In this document: piece by piece, positions 46,570-55,158 of the stretch | Layout: each line of letters starts with the position of its first letter | Numbering within the stretch: the stretch's first letter is position 1 | Assembly (NCBI RefSeq): GCF_014647595.1 | Contig: NZ_BMPM01000004.1 | Span: 57,762-121,761 of the forward strand | Length of the DNA stretch: 64,000 bases | Source of the DNA: Paenarthrobacter histidinolovorans | GTDB lineage: Bacteria; Actinomycetota; Actinomycetes; Actinomycetales; Micrococcaceae | Reading direction: 5' to 3' | Position numbers and translations under genes: made by a program | Notes under the pieces: model-generated | Databases searched by the model: none | Told to the model about the DNA's origin: nothing | What the model saw: the letters and a program-made list of their open reading frames with translations, nothing else

Positions 46570-47058
46570 GTGGACCAGATCATGAGTTTGCCCTTCGGTG
46601 TCGCCTTGGCAGCGCTGTTCGCCATCGTCATGATCCGCGTCAACGTGACGTACTGGATTGGTCGTGGGGCAGTAGCCGGCCTTTCCCATACCCGCTTCGG
46701 CGGATCACTGGAACGACCCAAAGCAGCCCGCGCCCAAGCCCTGATACAGCGATGGGGGCCGTACGCCGTCGTGATGTCCTTCCTGACCATTGGCCTCCAG
46801 ACGGCCATCAATTTGGCCGCCGGCATGGCTCGCATGCCACTGCGCCGCTACCTGCCCGCCGCCATCGCAGGATCGGTGATCTGGGCTTTCCTTTATGCGA
46901 CCATTGGGCTCGCGGCGCTCGAGGCATGGCTGGCTGTCGCTGCGACGTCGCCGCCGGGCGCAGCCTTTGGCCTCGCCGCGGTGGCGGCGGTGGTTGTCTG
47001 GGTTGTTGTGATCCGCAGGCGTCGGGCAGCAGGCAAATCAGCGGATACAGTGGTCTGA
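46570..47058 (+). CDS. DedA-like (VTT domain) membrane protein
   Basis: A 162-residue membrane protein with four to five hydrophobic segments and the DedA pattern RWGPYAVVMSFLTIGLQTAINLAAGMARMPLRRY (Arg after the first turn, Gly and Met before an amphipathic loop). DedA proteins are linked to lipid flipping and envelope homeostasis. GTG 46570 has no Shine-Dalgarno and follows a -10-like element by seven bases, consistent with a leaderless mRNA. Compared with E. coli DedA (about 220) it is short at the N-terminus. Confidence 0.8.
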   Translation: MDQIMSLPFGVALAALFAIVMIRVNVTYWIGRGAVAGLSHTRFGGSLERPKAARAQALIQRWGPYAVVMSFLTIGLQTAINLAAGMARMPLRRYLPAAIAGSVIWAFLYATIGLAALEAWLAVAATSPPGAAFGLAAVAAVVVWVVVIRRRRAAGKSADTVV

Positions 47059-47089
47059 GTTCTACTGCTGGATCGGCGAAAGGCTCGGG

Positions 47090-47893
47090 TTGACTACTGC
47101 ATTACCGGAACTGGCGGACGGTGATTTCTACTACGAATCATTGGGCGGTGGCCGTTTCCGCTCCACGATCCACGCCCAAGGCGCCTGGAATCCGCACGAA
47201 CAACACATGGCACCGGCCTCGGGCATCCTCGCCGACGCCCTGTTGCGGCACGAGCCCAGGGACGATGTCCGTCTGGCGCGGATCAGCTATGAAATCCTGG
47301 GCCTCATTCCCGGCGGCGAGTTCCAGATCACTACCTCGACGCTGAGGCCGGGGAAGACCATTGAGCTGATTCAGGCTGAACTTTCCTCGGCAGGTCGTGT
47401 GGCCATCCGTGCTTCTGCCTGGCGGATGATCACCAGCGACACCAGTGCGGTGGCTGCCGTGGAGGACGAGCCCATGCCCGCCCCGGACGAATGCAAACCC
47501 TGGGATGGTGCCAGTGTTTGGCCCGGCGGGTATATCCGGTCCCTGGAGATGCGTCTCGCCGAGGGACACCGGCCCGGTTCGGGAAAGGTATGGATCCGCA
47601 CAGCCCATCCGCTGACGGATGGCGCAGACAGCACTGACCTGGCCAGGCTGATGGGCCTCGTGGATACCGCCAACGGTATTGCGGCGCGTGTTCCGCCGGG
47701 GGAGAACAGCTACATCTTCCCGAACGTGGATTTGCAGATCCACATGTACCGCCCGCCCTCCGGCGAATGGCTGGGCCTGGACAACAAAGTCTCCTTTGGC
47801 GCCGACGGAATAGGGTTGACCTCCACGGTCCTTCATGACGTCCACGGACCATTCGGCAGGGCCGAGCAGATCCTGACGCTGAGGAAAAGCTGA
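47090..47893 (+). CDS. Acyl-CoA thioesterase-like double hotdog protein
   Basis: A 267-residue protein of the TesB-like thioesterase superfamily: N-terminal hotdog (GRFRSTIHAQGAWNPHEQHMAPASGIL; ARISYEILGLIPGGEF) and C-terminal hotdog (LMGLVDTANGIAARVPP; VDLQIHMYRPP). It probably hydrolyses acyl-CoA; chain length is unknown. TTG start; its stop base is shared with the start of the lipoate-ligase-like gene, so they are coupled. Confidence 0.85.
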   Translation: MTTALPELADGDFYYESLGGGRFRSTIHAQGAWNPHEQHMAPASGILADALLRHEPRDDVRLARISYEILGLIPGGEFQITTSTLRPGKTIELIQAELSSAGRVAIRASAWRMITSDTSAVAAVEDEPMPAPDECKPWDGASVWPGGYIRSLEMRLAEGHRPGSGKVWIRTAHPLTDGADSTDLARLMGLVDTANGIAARVPPGENSYIFPNVDLQIHMYRPPSGEWLGLDNKVSFGADGIGLTSTVLHDVHGPFGRAEQILTLRKS

Positions 47894-48642
47894 TGCCGGC
47901 GGCTGCCGAAGCCCGCAAGCAGCTCACGGTTTACCGGCAACAGGATTCGCTCGGCGCTGCCGGCGACCTCGACTTTGCCTTGGAACTGCTTAGGCGTGCC
48001 CGCAGCGGTCAGCTGGGTCCTTCGCTTCGCTTGTACCGCCCCGAGCCTACGGTCGCGTTCGGGCAGCGGGATGCCAACCTGCCGGGATTCTCCGCCGCCG
48101 AAACGGCCTGCCGGGAGCAAGGTTTCGAGCCGCTCATTCGGAAGGCCGGAGGGCGCGCTGCCGCTTATCATCAAGGCAGCCTGGTGATAGACCACATTGA
48201 GCCGCATCCGGACGCCATTGTCAGGGCAAAAGCCCGCTTCGCAGAGTTCGGAGAGTTGCTGGCCGGTGCCCTTCGCAGCGTCGGGGTCCACGCCGCCGTC
48301 GGCGAAATTCCGGGGGAGTACTGCCCGGGCGAGTTCAGTGTCCACGGTGAGGACCCCGATTTTCCTGCGCACAGGATCAAGCTCATCGGCACCGCCCAAC
48401 GGGTCGTCTCCGGGGGTTGGTTGTTCAGTTCCGTGATTGTGGTGGAGAATTCCGGGCCCATCCGTGATGTCCTGACTGCCAGCTACGGCGCACTGGGCCT
48501 GGAGTGGGACCCGGCAACTGCCGGCGCCGCCAATGACTTGGTGCCACATCTGGATGTCGGCACCGTGGAGGCAGCCGTGATCGAGGCCTACCGCGGGTAC
48601 GCGGACGTGGTCGACGGCGACTTCCGCAGTCTCGTGGGCTGA
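47893..48642 (+). CDS. Lipoate-protein ligase A family protein
   Basis: A 249-residue biotin/lipoate-ligase-fold protein. Diagnostic parts are PTVAFGQRDA, RKAGGRAAAYHQGSLVI and IKLIGTAQRVVSGGWLFSS with the conserved Lys. It may be a lipoate ligase, an octanoyltransferase (LipM/LipL-like) or a divergent member; the adenylation C-terminal domain of LplA is missing. ATG 47893 overlaps the thioesterase stop by one base (TGATG). Confidence 0.85.
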   Translation: MPAAAEARKQLTVYRQQDSLGAAGDLDFALELLRRARSGQLGPSLRLYRPEPTVAFGQRDANLPGFSAAETACREQGFEPLIRKAGGRAAAYHQGSLVIDHIEPHPDAIVRAKARFAEFGELLAGALRSVGVHAAVGEIPGEYCPGEFSVHGEDPDFPAHRIKLIGTAQRVVSGGWLFSSVIVVENSGPIRDVLTASYGALGLEWDPATAGAANDLVPHLDVGTVEAAVIEAYRGYADVVDGDFRSLVG

Positions 48643-48656
48643 TTGCCGCAGCGTCG

Positions 48657-48685
48657 TTGAGCCTGCCGCGAACCGGGTTTAGGCT
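48657..48685 (+). promoter_or_regulatory. Promoter of FdhF-like gene
   Basis: TTGAGC (48657-48662), 17-base spacer, TAGGCT (48680-48685), 41 bases before the ATG. Moderate match to sigma-70 sites. Confidence 0.5.
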
Positions 48686-48726
48686 GGGGTGATCAGGTAC
48701 CCAATCACGCGAATCGCGGTGTAACG

Positions 48727-51054
48727 ATGGGCCGGAAGCAGCATCCTATGGAGTATTCCGACGCGGAACTCAGTGTCGGCGCGCCCAAGCGATCCGCTGG
48801 TGGTTTGCCGAGCTTGACTGAAACACTGCCGCACGCCATGGCGTCCATGGGTCCAGCCAGGGCGTGGAAGACACTCAGGGCCGTCAACCAAAAAGACGGC
48901 TTCGATTGCATGAGTTGCGCGTGGCCGGATCCACCCGAACGCAAGCTCGCCGAATTTTGTGAGAACGGTGCCAAGGCCATCGGCTGGGAGGCAGAGCCGC
49001 TCAGGATCCCCGTCGGCTTCTGGGCGGAAAATACCTTGGCTTCCTTGGAACACAGGCCTGAGTATTGGCTCGGCCAGCAGGGCCGTCTGGTGGAACCGGT
49101 GTACAAAGCTGCAGGCGCGGACCGGTATGTGCCCATCGGTTGGGACCAGGCGTTCGAAATCATCGCGAGGGAGTTGAACGCCCTCCAATCGCCGGACCAG
49201 GCTACCTTCTACACGAGCGGGCGGACCAGCAACGAGGCTGCCTTCCTCTATCAACTGTTCGTGCGGGCGTTCGGGACCAACAACCTTCCCGATTGCTCCA
49301 ACATGTGCCACGAGTCCACCGGCGTTGCCATGGGAGAGACCATCGGCGTGGGCAAATCGGCGATTACGTACAAGGACTTCGCGGCGTCGGACCTGATCAT
49401 CATCATGGGACAGAATCCGGGCACCTGCCATCCGCGGATGCTGACCGCGTTGGAAGAGGCCAAACAGGCCGGGGCGAAAATCGTGGCCGTGAATCCTCTG
49501 CCGGAAGCCGGCCTGATCAACTTCCGGAACCCCCAACGTCCCCGGGGCCTGGTGGGAAAAGGCACAGACCTGGCGGACCAATTCCTGCAGATCCGCCTGG
49601 CCGGGGACATGGCGTTGCTGCAAGCAGTCTCCAAGCGGGTCCTCGACGCCGAAAGTGCGGCACCGGGGACCGTTCTGGACCGGGCCTTCATTGACACCCA
49701 CTGCCAGGGTTTTGTGGGATTCGCCGCGCACCTGGCAACACTGGACGAAAGCGATGTCCTTGCGGCTACGGGACTGACCAGCGAGGAGATCGATGAACTC
49801 GCTGTAAGCTACCTGCACGCCGGCAAAGTCATCATCACCTGGGCCATGGGGCTGACCCAGCATAAGAAGGCTGTGTCCACCATCAAGGAGATCATCAACC
49901 TCCTGCTGCTGCGCGGTAACATCGGCAAGCCGGGGGCCGGGCCGTCTCCGATCAGGGGCCACAGCAATGTCCAGGGTGATCGGACTATGGGCATCTGGGA
50001 AAAGATGCCGCCACGCTTCCTTGTTGCCCTGCGGGACGAGTTCGGCTTTGACCCGCCCCGGAATAACGGTGTTGACGCAGTGGACAGTATCCGGGGTATG
50101 CGGGACGGCAGGATCAAAGTGTTGATGGCGCTCGGCGGTAACCTCGTCCACGCGATCTCGGACACCGCGGTGGCTGAGGAGGCCGTGAGGCGGACGCGGT
50201 TGTCCGTGCAGATCTCCACCAAGCTGAACCGTTCACACGTGGTGGTGGGGGAGCAGGCGCTGATCCTTCCAGCTTTGGGACGCACTGAGATGGACCGGCA
50301 GGGCGGGCGTGCGCAGTTCGTCACTGTTGAGGACACGGTCTGCGCGGTGCACAGTTCGGCCGGTACCTTGGAGCCGATTGCTCCTGGCGTCCTGTCCGAA
50401 GTTGCCATTGTCACCCGCCTGGCCCAAGCGGTCCTCGGCGGCAAGGTGCCGGTTGACTGGGCGGCTTTGCGGTCGGACTACGATCTCATCCGGGACCACA
50501 TCGCTCACGTGGTGCCCGGGTTCGAGGACTTCAACCACCGTATCCGTCGGAAGGATGGGTTTGTCCTGCCGCACGGGCCCAGGGACAGCCGGACTTTCCC
50601 GACCTCTACCGGGAAGGCCATGTTCACTGTCAATGATCTAGAGACCATCGAGCTGCCGGCAGGGAGGCTGATCCTGCAGACCATCCGCTCCCACGACCAG
50701 TTCAACACCACGATGTATTCGTTGAATGACCGCTACAGGGGCATCAAGAAGGGCCGCATGGTTCTGTTTGTCAATCCCCGGGATCTTGGGGAGTTGGGCC
50801 ATGAGGACGGTTCGTACGTGGATGTTCACAGCGAGGCCGGCGACGGCGTGGACCGGGTCCTGCGGCAACTGCGGGTAGTCGCGTACCCGACCGCCAGAGG
50901 CTGCGCGGCTGCGTATTACCCCGAAGCGAACGTCCTGGTTCCATTGGATTCAACGGCAGAGGAAAGCAACACGCCTGCTTCGAAATCGGTGATTATTCGC
51001 CTTGTGCCGGCTGCCGCCCCCGTGTTTGAGGGGGCAGCCGGCAAAGAGGCTTGA
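48727..51054 (+). CDS. FdhF/YdeP-type molybdopterin oxidoreductase
   Basis: A 775-residue cytoplasmic molybdoenzyme. Cys pair CMSC at 61-64 takes the place of the FeS-binding N-terminus; NMCHESTG (Cys about 194) is the likely Mo-ligand region; NPGTCHPRML and GGNLVHAISDTA are typical of the FdhF-like YdeP branch; the C-terminal MopB domain has TIRSHDQFNTTMYSLNDRY. YdeP is linked to acid resistance in E. coli; the reaction is unknown. No FdhD is adjacent. It ends next to the convergent MBL gene. Confidence 0.9.
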   Translation: MGRKQHPMEYSDAELSVGAPKRSAGGLPSLTETLPHAMASMGPARAWKTLRAVNQKDGFDCMSCAWPDPPERKLAEFCENGAKAIGWEAEPLRIPVGFWAENTLASLEHRPEYWLGQQGRLVEPVYKAAGADRYVPIGWDQAFEIIARELNALQSPDQATFYTSGRTSNEAAFLYQLFVRAFGTNNLPDCSNMCHESTGVAMGETIGVGKSAITYKDFAASDLIIIMGQNPGTCHPRMLTALEEAKQAGAKIVAVNPLPEAGLINFRNPQRPRGLVGKGTDLADQFLQIRLAGDMALLQAVSKRVLDAESAAPGTVLDRAFIDTHCQGFVGFAAHLATLDESDVLAATGLTSEEIDELAVSYLHAGKVIITWAMGLTQHKKAVSTIKEIINLLLLRGNIGKPGAGPSPIRGHSNVQGDRTMGIWEKMPPRFLVALRDEFGFDPPRNNGVDAVDSIRGMRDGRIKVLMALGGNLVHAISDTAVAEEAVRRTRLSVQISTKLNRSHVVVGEQALILPALGRTEMDRQGGRAQFVTVEDTVCAVHSSAGTLEPIAPGVLSEVAIVTRLAQAVLGGKVPVDWAALRSDYDLIRDHIAHVVPGFEDFNHRIRRKDGFVLPHGPRDSRTFPTSTGKAMFTVNDLETIELPAGRLILQTIRSHDQFNTTMYSLNDRYRGIKKGRMVLFVNPRDLGELGHEDGSYVDVHSEAGDGVDRVLRQLRVVAYPTARGCAAAYYPEANVLVPLDSTAEESNTPASKSVIIRLVPAAAPVFEGAAGKEA
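51005..51043. terminator. Hairpin terminator inside the end of the FdhF-like gene
   Basis: TGCCGGCTGCC (51005-51015) pairs with GGCAGCCGGCA (51033-51043), extended by CCC/GGG after a bulge. It lies within the last codons of the molybdoenzyme gene and before the end of the converging MBL gene, so it probably acts for the minus-strand transcript. Confidence 0.6.
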
Positions 51055-51064
51055 GGGTGCGGGC

Positions 51065-51703
51065 TTAGTGGCCGCGTGCTATCCATTCATCCAAGTGCGG
51101 CTTTTCCGCGGCGATGGTGGTGGTGTCGCCATGGCCCGTGCGGACGACGGTCTCTTCCGGCAGCGTCAGGAGTTTGGTCCTGATGGACTCGATGATGGTG
51201 GGGAAGTCGCTGTAGGAACGCCCTGTAGCTCCTGGCCCGCCTTGGAAAAGGGTGTCTCCGCTGAACAATGTGCCTTCACTGGGCAGGTGGAAGGACACCG
51301 AGCCGGGTGAATGCCCGGGTGTGTGGATTGCTGTGAGCTTTTCCCCGGCCACAGTGAACTCCTGGCCGTCCGTGATGGCGGCGTCGGGATTTTGCCCGGG
51401 GAACACTGCTTCCCACAGCATCCAGTCGTCCCGGTGCAGGTGGACGGGAGCTTTTACCAGTTCGCGGAATTCGCCTGCTGAGCTGATGTGGTCGTCATGT
51501 CCGTGCGTGAGCAGGATTGCTTTGACGGTTCGGCCGTTGACGGCGTCCATGACCGCTGCGGGGTTGTGGGCGGGGTCTATGACGATGCACTCGGAATCGT
51601 CGCCGATGATCCAGACGTTGTTATCCACGTCCCAGGTGCCACCGTCCAGGGAGAAGGTTCCGGAGGTGACAACGTTGCTGATGCTCAGGGTTTCGGTGCT
51701 CAC
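51065..51703 (-). CDS. MBL-fold hydrolase of mycothiol module
   Basis: Metallo-beta-lactamase-fold protein, 212 residues, with HGHDDH, a downstream His in TPGHSPGSV and [12 protein letters not shown]. It is translationally coupled (four-base overlap) to S-(hydroxymethyl)mycothiol dehydrogenase, and homologues next to that gene are thought to hydrolyse S-formyl-mycothiol or a related thioester. That role is inferred from context; the fold is clear. Confidence 0.9.
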   Translation of the reverse strand: MSTETLSISNVVTSGTFSLDGGTWDVDNNVWIIGDDSECIVIDPAHNPAAVMDAVNGRTVKAILLTHGHDDHISSAGEFRELVKAPVHLHRDDWMLWEAVFPGQNPDAAITDGQEFTVAGEKLTAIHTPGHSPGSVSFHLPSEGTLFSGDTLFQGGPGATGRSYSDFPTIIESIRTKLLTLPEETVVRTGHGDTTTIAAEKPHLDEWIARGH

Positions 51704-52785
51704 AGTTCAACCACCGATCGCAGGACCGCACCGTGGTGCATCTTGTCGAAGGCTTCTTCCACCTGGTTGATGCTGATGCGTTCGGTGACGAAGGCATCGA
51801 GGTCCAGCTTGCCTTGTTTGTACAGGTCCACCAGCATGGGGAAGTCGCGGGACGGCAGGCAATCGCCATACCAGGAAGATTTGAGGGATCCGCCGCGGCC
51901 AAAAACGTCCAGCAGGGGAAGTTCGAGGGTCATCTCCGGAGTAGGAACCCCCACCAGGACAACGGTGCCTGCCAGGTCACGTGCGTAGAAGGCCTGCTTG
52001 TAGGTTTCGGGACGTCCGACGGCGTCAATCACCACGTCTGCGCCGAAGCCGCCGGTGAGAGCACGGATTTCTTCGACGGGGTCCCCTGCGGAGGAATCTA
52101 CGGTATGGGTGGCACCCAGGTCCTTGGCGCGTTCCAGCTTCTTGGCGTCGATGTCCACGGCGATGATGGTGGTGGCGCCGGCGAGCGCCGCTCCGGCGAT
52201 GGCTGCGACACCCACGCCACCGCATCCGATGACAGCGACTGAGTCGCCGCGCTTGACTCCGCCGGTGTTCAAGGCGGCGCCGAGCCCTGCCATGACGCCG
52301 CAGCCGAGCAGTCCGACGGCGGCAGCATCGGCGTCGGGGTCTACTTTGGTGCACTGACCTGCGGCGACCAGTGTCTTTTCGATGAAGGCTCCGATGCCCA
52401 GCGCCGGGGAGAGTTCGGTGCCGTCTTCGAGGGTCATCTTCTGGGTGGCGTTGTGGGTGTTGAAGCAGTACTGGGCCTGGCCGCGTTTGCAGGCGCGGCA
52501 GTTGCCGCAGACGGCACGCCAGTTCAGGACAACGCGGTCGCCGGGGGCTACGTCCGTGACGTCCGGGCCGACTGCGCTGACCACGCCGGTCGCTTCGTGG
52601 CCGAGAAGGAACGGGAAGTCGTCGCTGATGCCGCCGAGCTTGTAGTGCAGGTCGGTGTGGCAGACGCCGCTGGTGAGGATGTCCACCAGGGCTTCGCCGG
52701 GGCCGGGTTCGGGCACGAGGACGGTTTCGAGGGTTGCGGGTGCGCCCTTGGATCGGACGACGACGCCTTTGACTGCGTGGACCAT
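51700..52785 (-). CDS. S-(hydroxymethyl)mycothiol dehydrogenase
   Basis: NAD-dependent formaldehyde dehydrogenase using mycothiol. 361-residue zinc alcohol dehydrogenase: catalytic Cys and following His in [18 protein letters not shown], a structural-zinc Cys cluster [15 protein letters not shown], and a Rossmann motif [12 protein letters not shown]. The sequence after [10 protein letters not shown] and [15 protein letters not shown] is typical of the mycothiol branch. ATG 52785; stop overlaps the MBL gene by four bases (coupled). An inverted repeat lies upstream. Confidence 0.92.
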   Translation of the reverse strand: MVHAVKGVVVRSKGAPATLETVLVPEPGPGEALVDILTSGVCHTDLHYKLGGISDDFPFLLGHEATGVVSAVGPDVTDVAPGDRVVLNWRAVCGNCRACKRGQAQYCFNTHNATQKMTLEDGTELSPALGIGAFIEKTLVAAGQCTKVDPDADAAAVGLLGCGVMAGLGAALNTGGVKRGDSVAVIGCGGVGVAAIAGAALAGATTIIAVDIDAKKLERAKDLGATHTVDSSAGDPVEEIRALTGGFGADVVIDAVGRPETYKQAFYARDLAGTVVLVGVPTPEMTLELPLLDVFGRGGSLKSSWYGDCLPSRDFPMLVDLYKQGKLDLDAFVTERISINQVEEAFDKMHHGAVLRSVVEL

Positions 52786-52868
52786 TGAAGTGGTTCCCTT
52801 CGGGCTCGCGGAGGGCGGGCCCGGCTAATGCAGCATTAACGCAGCAGGGCCCGCTACGGATTCCCATT

Positions 52869-52892
52869 CTGTCTATCACAGGTGGCAGACAG
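52869..52892. promoter_or_regulatory. Inverted repeat upstream of formaldehyde dehydrogenase
   Basis: CTGTCT (52869-52874) and AGACAG (52887-52892) form a dyad with a 12-base centre in the promoter of the dehydrogenase. It is a candidate operator; no nearby regulator gene explains it. Confidence 0.35.
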
Positions 52893-52938
52893 TGTGTGGT
52901 TTGTTCCGTGCGGACCCCTGGCCGGTTACGGCTGGTGC

Positions 52939-53196
52939 TTATGCGGCGAGACGGCTTTCCACCTCGGCCGCGGAGGGGTTGGTTGCGGCGGTTCCGTCCG
53001 GGAAGAGGACGGTGGGCACGGTGCGGTTGCCTCCATTGAGCTGCTCGACGAGTTCGGCCGTGCCATCCACTTCTTCGATGTTGATCTCGGTGTAGCCGAT
53101 GCCCTTGGCATCCAGCTGCTTCTTCAGGCGGTTGCAGTAGCCGCACCAGGTGGTCGAGAACATGGTGATGGTGCCGGAGTCGGGAGTGAAGTCCAC
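52939..53196 (-). CDS. Mycoredoxin (glutaredoxin-like)
   Basis: Small thiol-disulfide oxidoreductase of 85 residues that reduces mycothiol-mixed disulfides. It has the active-site CGYC in FSTTWCGYCNRLK, NIEEVDG, and TVPTVLFPDG with the cis-Pro. GTG 53196 is preceded by GAGGAG at good spacing; the open frame to 53247 is not needed. It sits next to the mycothiol-dependent dehydrogenase. It may also be seen as NrdH-like, but the CxYC pair and length fit mycoredoxin-1. Confidence 0.88.
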   Translation of the reverse strand: MDFTPDSGTITMFSTTWCGYCNRLKKQLDAKGIGYTEINIEEVDGTAELVEQLNGGNRTVPTVLFPDGTAATNPSAAEVESRLAA

Positions 53197-53345
53197 GGAG
53201 CTCTCCTCAGTTGTGGTTGTTTGGACGGAGTGTTTCGTTCCTAACAACGGTAACCCGGCGCAGAATAATTCCCGATTGGCCGCCGACCGGTTTACCTCAC
53301 TCGGGTGTGCTGGTGTGTTTCCGGGGGACAGGGCAGACTGTTGCC

Positions 53346-54110
53346 ATGTGTGGACGTTACGTGATGGCCCGTGCCGTGGGAGACCTGCTCGCTGACTTTG
53401 ACGCTGAGCTTGAGAACGAGATTGCCCTGGAGAAGTCGTGGAATGTTGCCCCGACGGACGCGGTTCCGATCGTTTTGGAGCGGTTGGTCGATGACGACGT
53501 CAAAAGACAGCTCCATGTAGCCAAGTGGGGGCTGGTGCCTTCCTGGGCCAAGGATCCCAAGGGTGGGGCGCGGCTGATCAACGCCCGCAGCGAGACCCTT
53601 CTGGAGAAGCCTTCTTTCAAGAAGGCTGCCGTGGCCCGTCGGTGCGCGGTGCCTGCGGACGGCTATTACGAGTGGAAGAAGGGCGAGGGCAAGAACAAGC
53701 AGCCGTACTACGTCCACCCGGGTGACGGACACGGCCTGGTGTTTGCCGGTTTGTATGAGTGGTGGCGGGACCAAGCGGCATCCCCGGACGATCCAGGGCG
53801 GTGGTTGCTGTCGATGTCCATCCTCACTGCGGACACCCCGACGGCGGATTCGGCCCGTACACGACGCAGCGCCTCCGTGTTCGACGAACTCACGGCGCTC
53901 CATGACCGCGTTCCGTTGCCCATGAGCACAGAGACGATGGAAGCATGGCTGGATCCGCGGGAGAAGGACGCCGCAGGTCTGGTGGAGATGGTCCGTTCAA
54001 GGGCGCACGATGCCGCTGCCGATTGGACGCTGGACCCGGTGGGGGCCGCCGTCGGAAATGTCCGCAACAACTCACCGGAACTTATCGAACCGGTGAAAGG
54101 TCTCTTCTGA
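53346..54110 (+). CDS. SRAP (HMCES/YedK) abasic-site protein
   Basis: A 254-residue SOS-response-associated protein that makes a covalent link to abasic sites in single-stranded DNA through Cys2. The N-terminus reads MCGRYVM (Met removal leaves catalytic Cys), NVAPTD, RSETLLEKPSF, GYYEWKK and HDRVPLPM carry the remaining active-site residues. ATG 53346 must be the start because Cys must be residue 2. No Shine-Dalgarno is visible. It ends three bases before the next gene, which runs the other way. Confidence 0.93.
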   Translation: MCGRYVMARAVGDLLADFDAELENEIALEKSWNVAPTDAVPIVLERLVDDDVKRQLHVAKWGLVPSWAKDPKGGARLINARSETLLEKPSFKKAAVARRCAVPADGYYEWKKGEGKNKQPYYVHPGDGHGLVFAGLYEWWRDQAASPDDPGRWLLSMSILTADTPTADSARTRRSASVFDELTALHDRVPLPMSTETMEAWLDPREKDAAGLVEMVRSRAHDAAADWTLDPVGAAVGNVRNNSPELIEPVKGLF

Positions 54111-54113
54111 GAG

Positions 54114-54503
54114 TCAGAGAGCTTCGCTGACCGGTACGCCGGACTGGAACTCCCGGCCGTCTGCTTCGCTGAAGGCGGTCATGACGTGGCCTTTGCTGAG
54201 GCCGTGGATGGCGGACAGGGGGAAGTTTCCGGTGATGACGTTGCCGGAGTGCTCCACGCCCTTGATGTCGTAGTTTTCCTCCGCGCTGAGCGAGTGGTTG
54301 AACGAATAGAAGGAAATCGCCTCACCGTTCATGAATTCGATGCCGAGCCTGCGCTGTGAGGAGTAGTCTTCGCTGGCAGCAACAAGGCCCACGACGTAAG
54401 CGCCGGAGCCTGGTATGTTGCCATCAATTTCGAACCGGGCCACGAGGTGGTCTTCCGCGGCGGAGATGTTGACCTGCTTCAGGAGTGCGTCATTGGTGCT
54501 CAT
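54114..54503 (-). CDS. Hypothetical protein
   Basis: A 129-residue soluble, acidic protein from ATG 54503 (AGGA nine bases upstream); the frame is open to 54539. It reads as a beta-rich single domain (DHLVARFEIDGNIPGSGAYVVGLVA; LGIEFMNGEAISFYSFNHS). No motif or TM helix. It is convergent with the SRAP gene and 60 bases downstream of the TetR gene on the same strand, possibly in its transcript. Function unknown. Confidence 0.7.
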   Translation of the reverse strand: MSTNDALLKQVNISAAEDHLVARFEIDGNIPGSGAYVVGLVAASEDYSSQRRLGIEFMNGEAISFYSFNHSLSAEENYDIKGVEHSGNVITGNFPLSAIHGLSKGHVMTAFSEADGREFQSGVPVSEAL

Positions 54504-54563
54504 GCCACAATCCTGCTCTGTGGACCGCCTGCCGTCCACCCCTTCGGGTCATCCCGACCCGGC

Positions 54564-55100
54564 TCACCCCTCCAGGAGCAGACGGATGTTTTTGGCGACA
54601 ACTGACTTGTCAATGCCGTTACCCTTGCGCGCGGTGAGCAGGTGCAGGGCCAGGCCATCGCTGTAATCCGATACTGCTTCGGCGCGGGCCCGGGCGTCCG
54701 ATAGTCCCAGGCGTTCGAGCAGAAATGCCAGCGCGGACACCAGCCGCTCATGACCGGCTGCCACCGTTTCCGGTTGGTCCAGCGCAAAGACGAAGCGGGC
54801 CCGGGTGAGCGGGGCGTTCGCATCGGAGAGTCCCATGACCGCCGCGGCGAGCTGCTCCGCCAAGGCCGCCGCCGTCGTCGGGAGTTCCCTCTGGTCCCCT
54901 TGAAGCAGGAGGCTGTCCAGTTCTTCGACGCGGTCGACGGCGGCGCCCACCAGGGCGGCGCGGTTGCGGAAGTAATTCGATGTGGTTCCGACGGCGACGC
55001 CGGCCCGGGCGTCGACGGCACGGTGGGTCAGTCCTTTGAGGCCCTGGTCGGCGACGACGGCGAGCGCGGCGTCGGCTAGTTGGGTTCGTCGGTCCGGCAT
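54564..55100 (-). CDS. TetR-family repressor of FAD monooxygenase
   Basis: A 178-residue regulator: N-terminal HTH (LADAALAVVADQGLKGLTHRAVDARAGVAVGTTSNYFRNRAAL) and a variable ligand domain. ATG 55100 (MPDRRTQ) is preferred over TTG 55106. It is divergent from the monooxygenase at 55159, and a 24-bp perfect palindrome lies in the 58-base gap, so it most likely represses both genes until its ligand, probably a monooxygenase substrate, is bound (inference). Confidence 0.9.
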   Translation of the reverse strand: MPDRRTQLADAALAVVADQGLKGLTHRAVDARAGVAVGTTSNYFRNRAALVGAAVDRVEELDSLLLQGDQRELPTTAAALAEQLAAAVMGLSDANAPLTRARFVFALDQPETVAAGHERLVSALAFLLERLGLSDARARAEAVSDYSDGLALHLLTARKGNGIDKSVVAKNIRLLLEG

Positions 55101-55125
55101 GGCCAAAGTCTAACTTCAACCCCTG

Positions 55126-55149
55126 GTACTACTACAAATGTAGTAGTAC
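55126..55149. promoter_or_regulatory. 24-bp palindromic TetR operator
   Basis: GTACTACTACA (55126-55136), a two-base centre AA, and TGTAGTAGTAC (55139-55149): an 11-bp perfect inverted repeat. It is placed between the divergent TetR and monooxygenase genes, about ten bases from the ATG at 55159, so bound repressor would block both promoters. Confidence 0.8.
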
Positions 55150-55158
55150 AGTGTGGGC

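Noticed and set aside
48679..50151. 490-residue minus-strand ORF over the molybdoenzyme
   Set aside because: Shadow frame; the plus-strand gene has clear motifs throughout.
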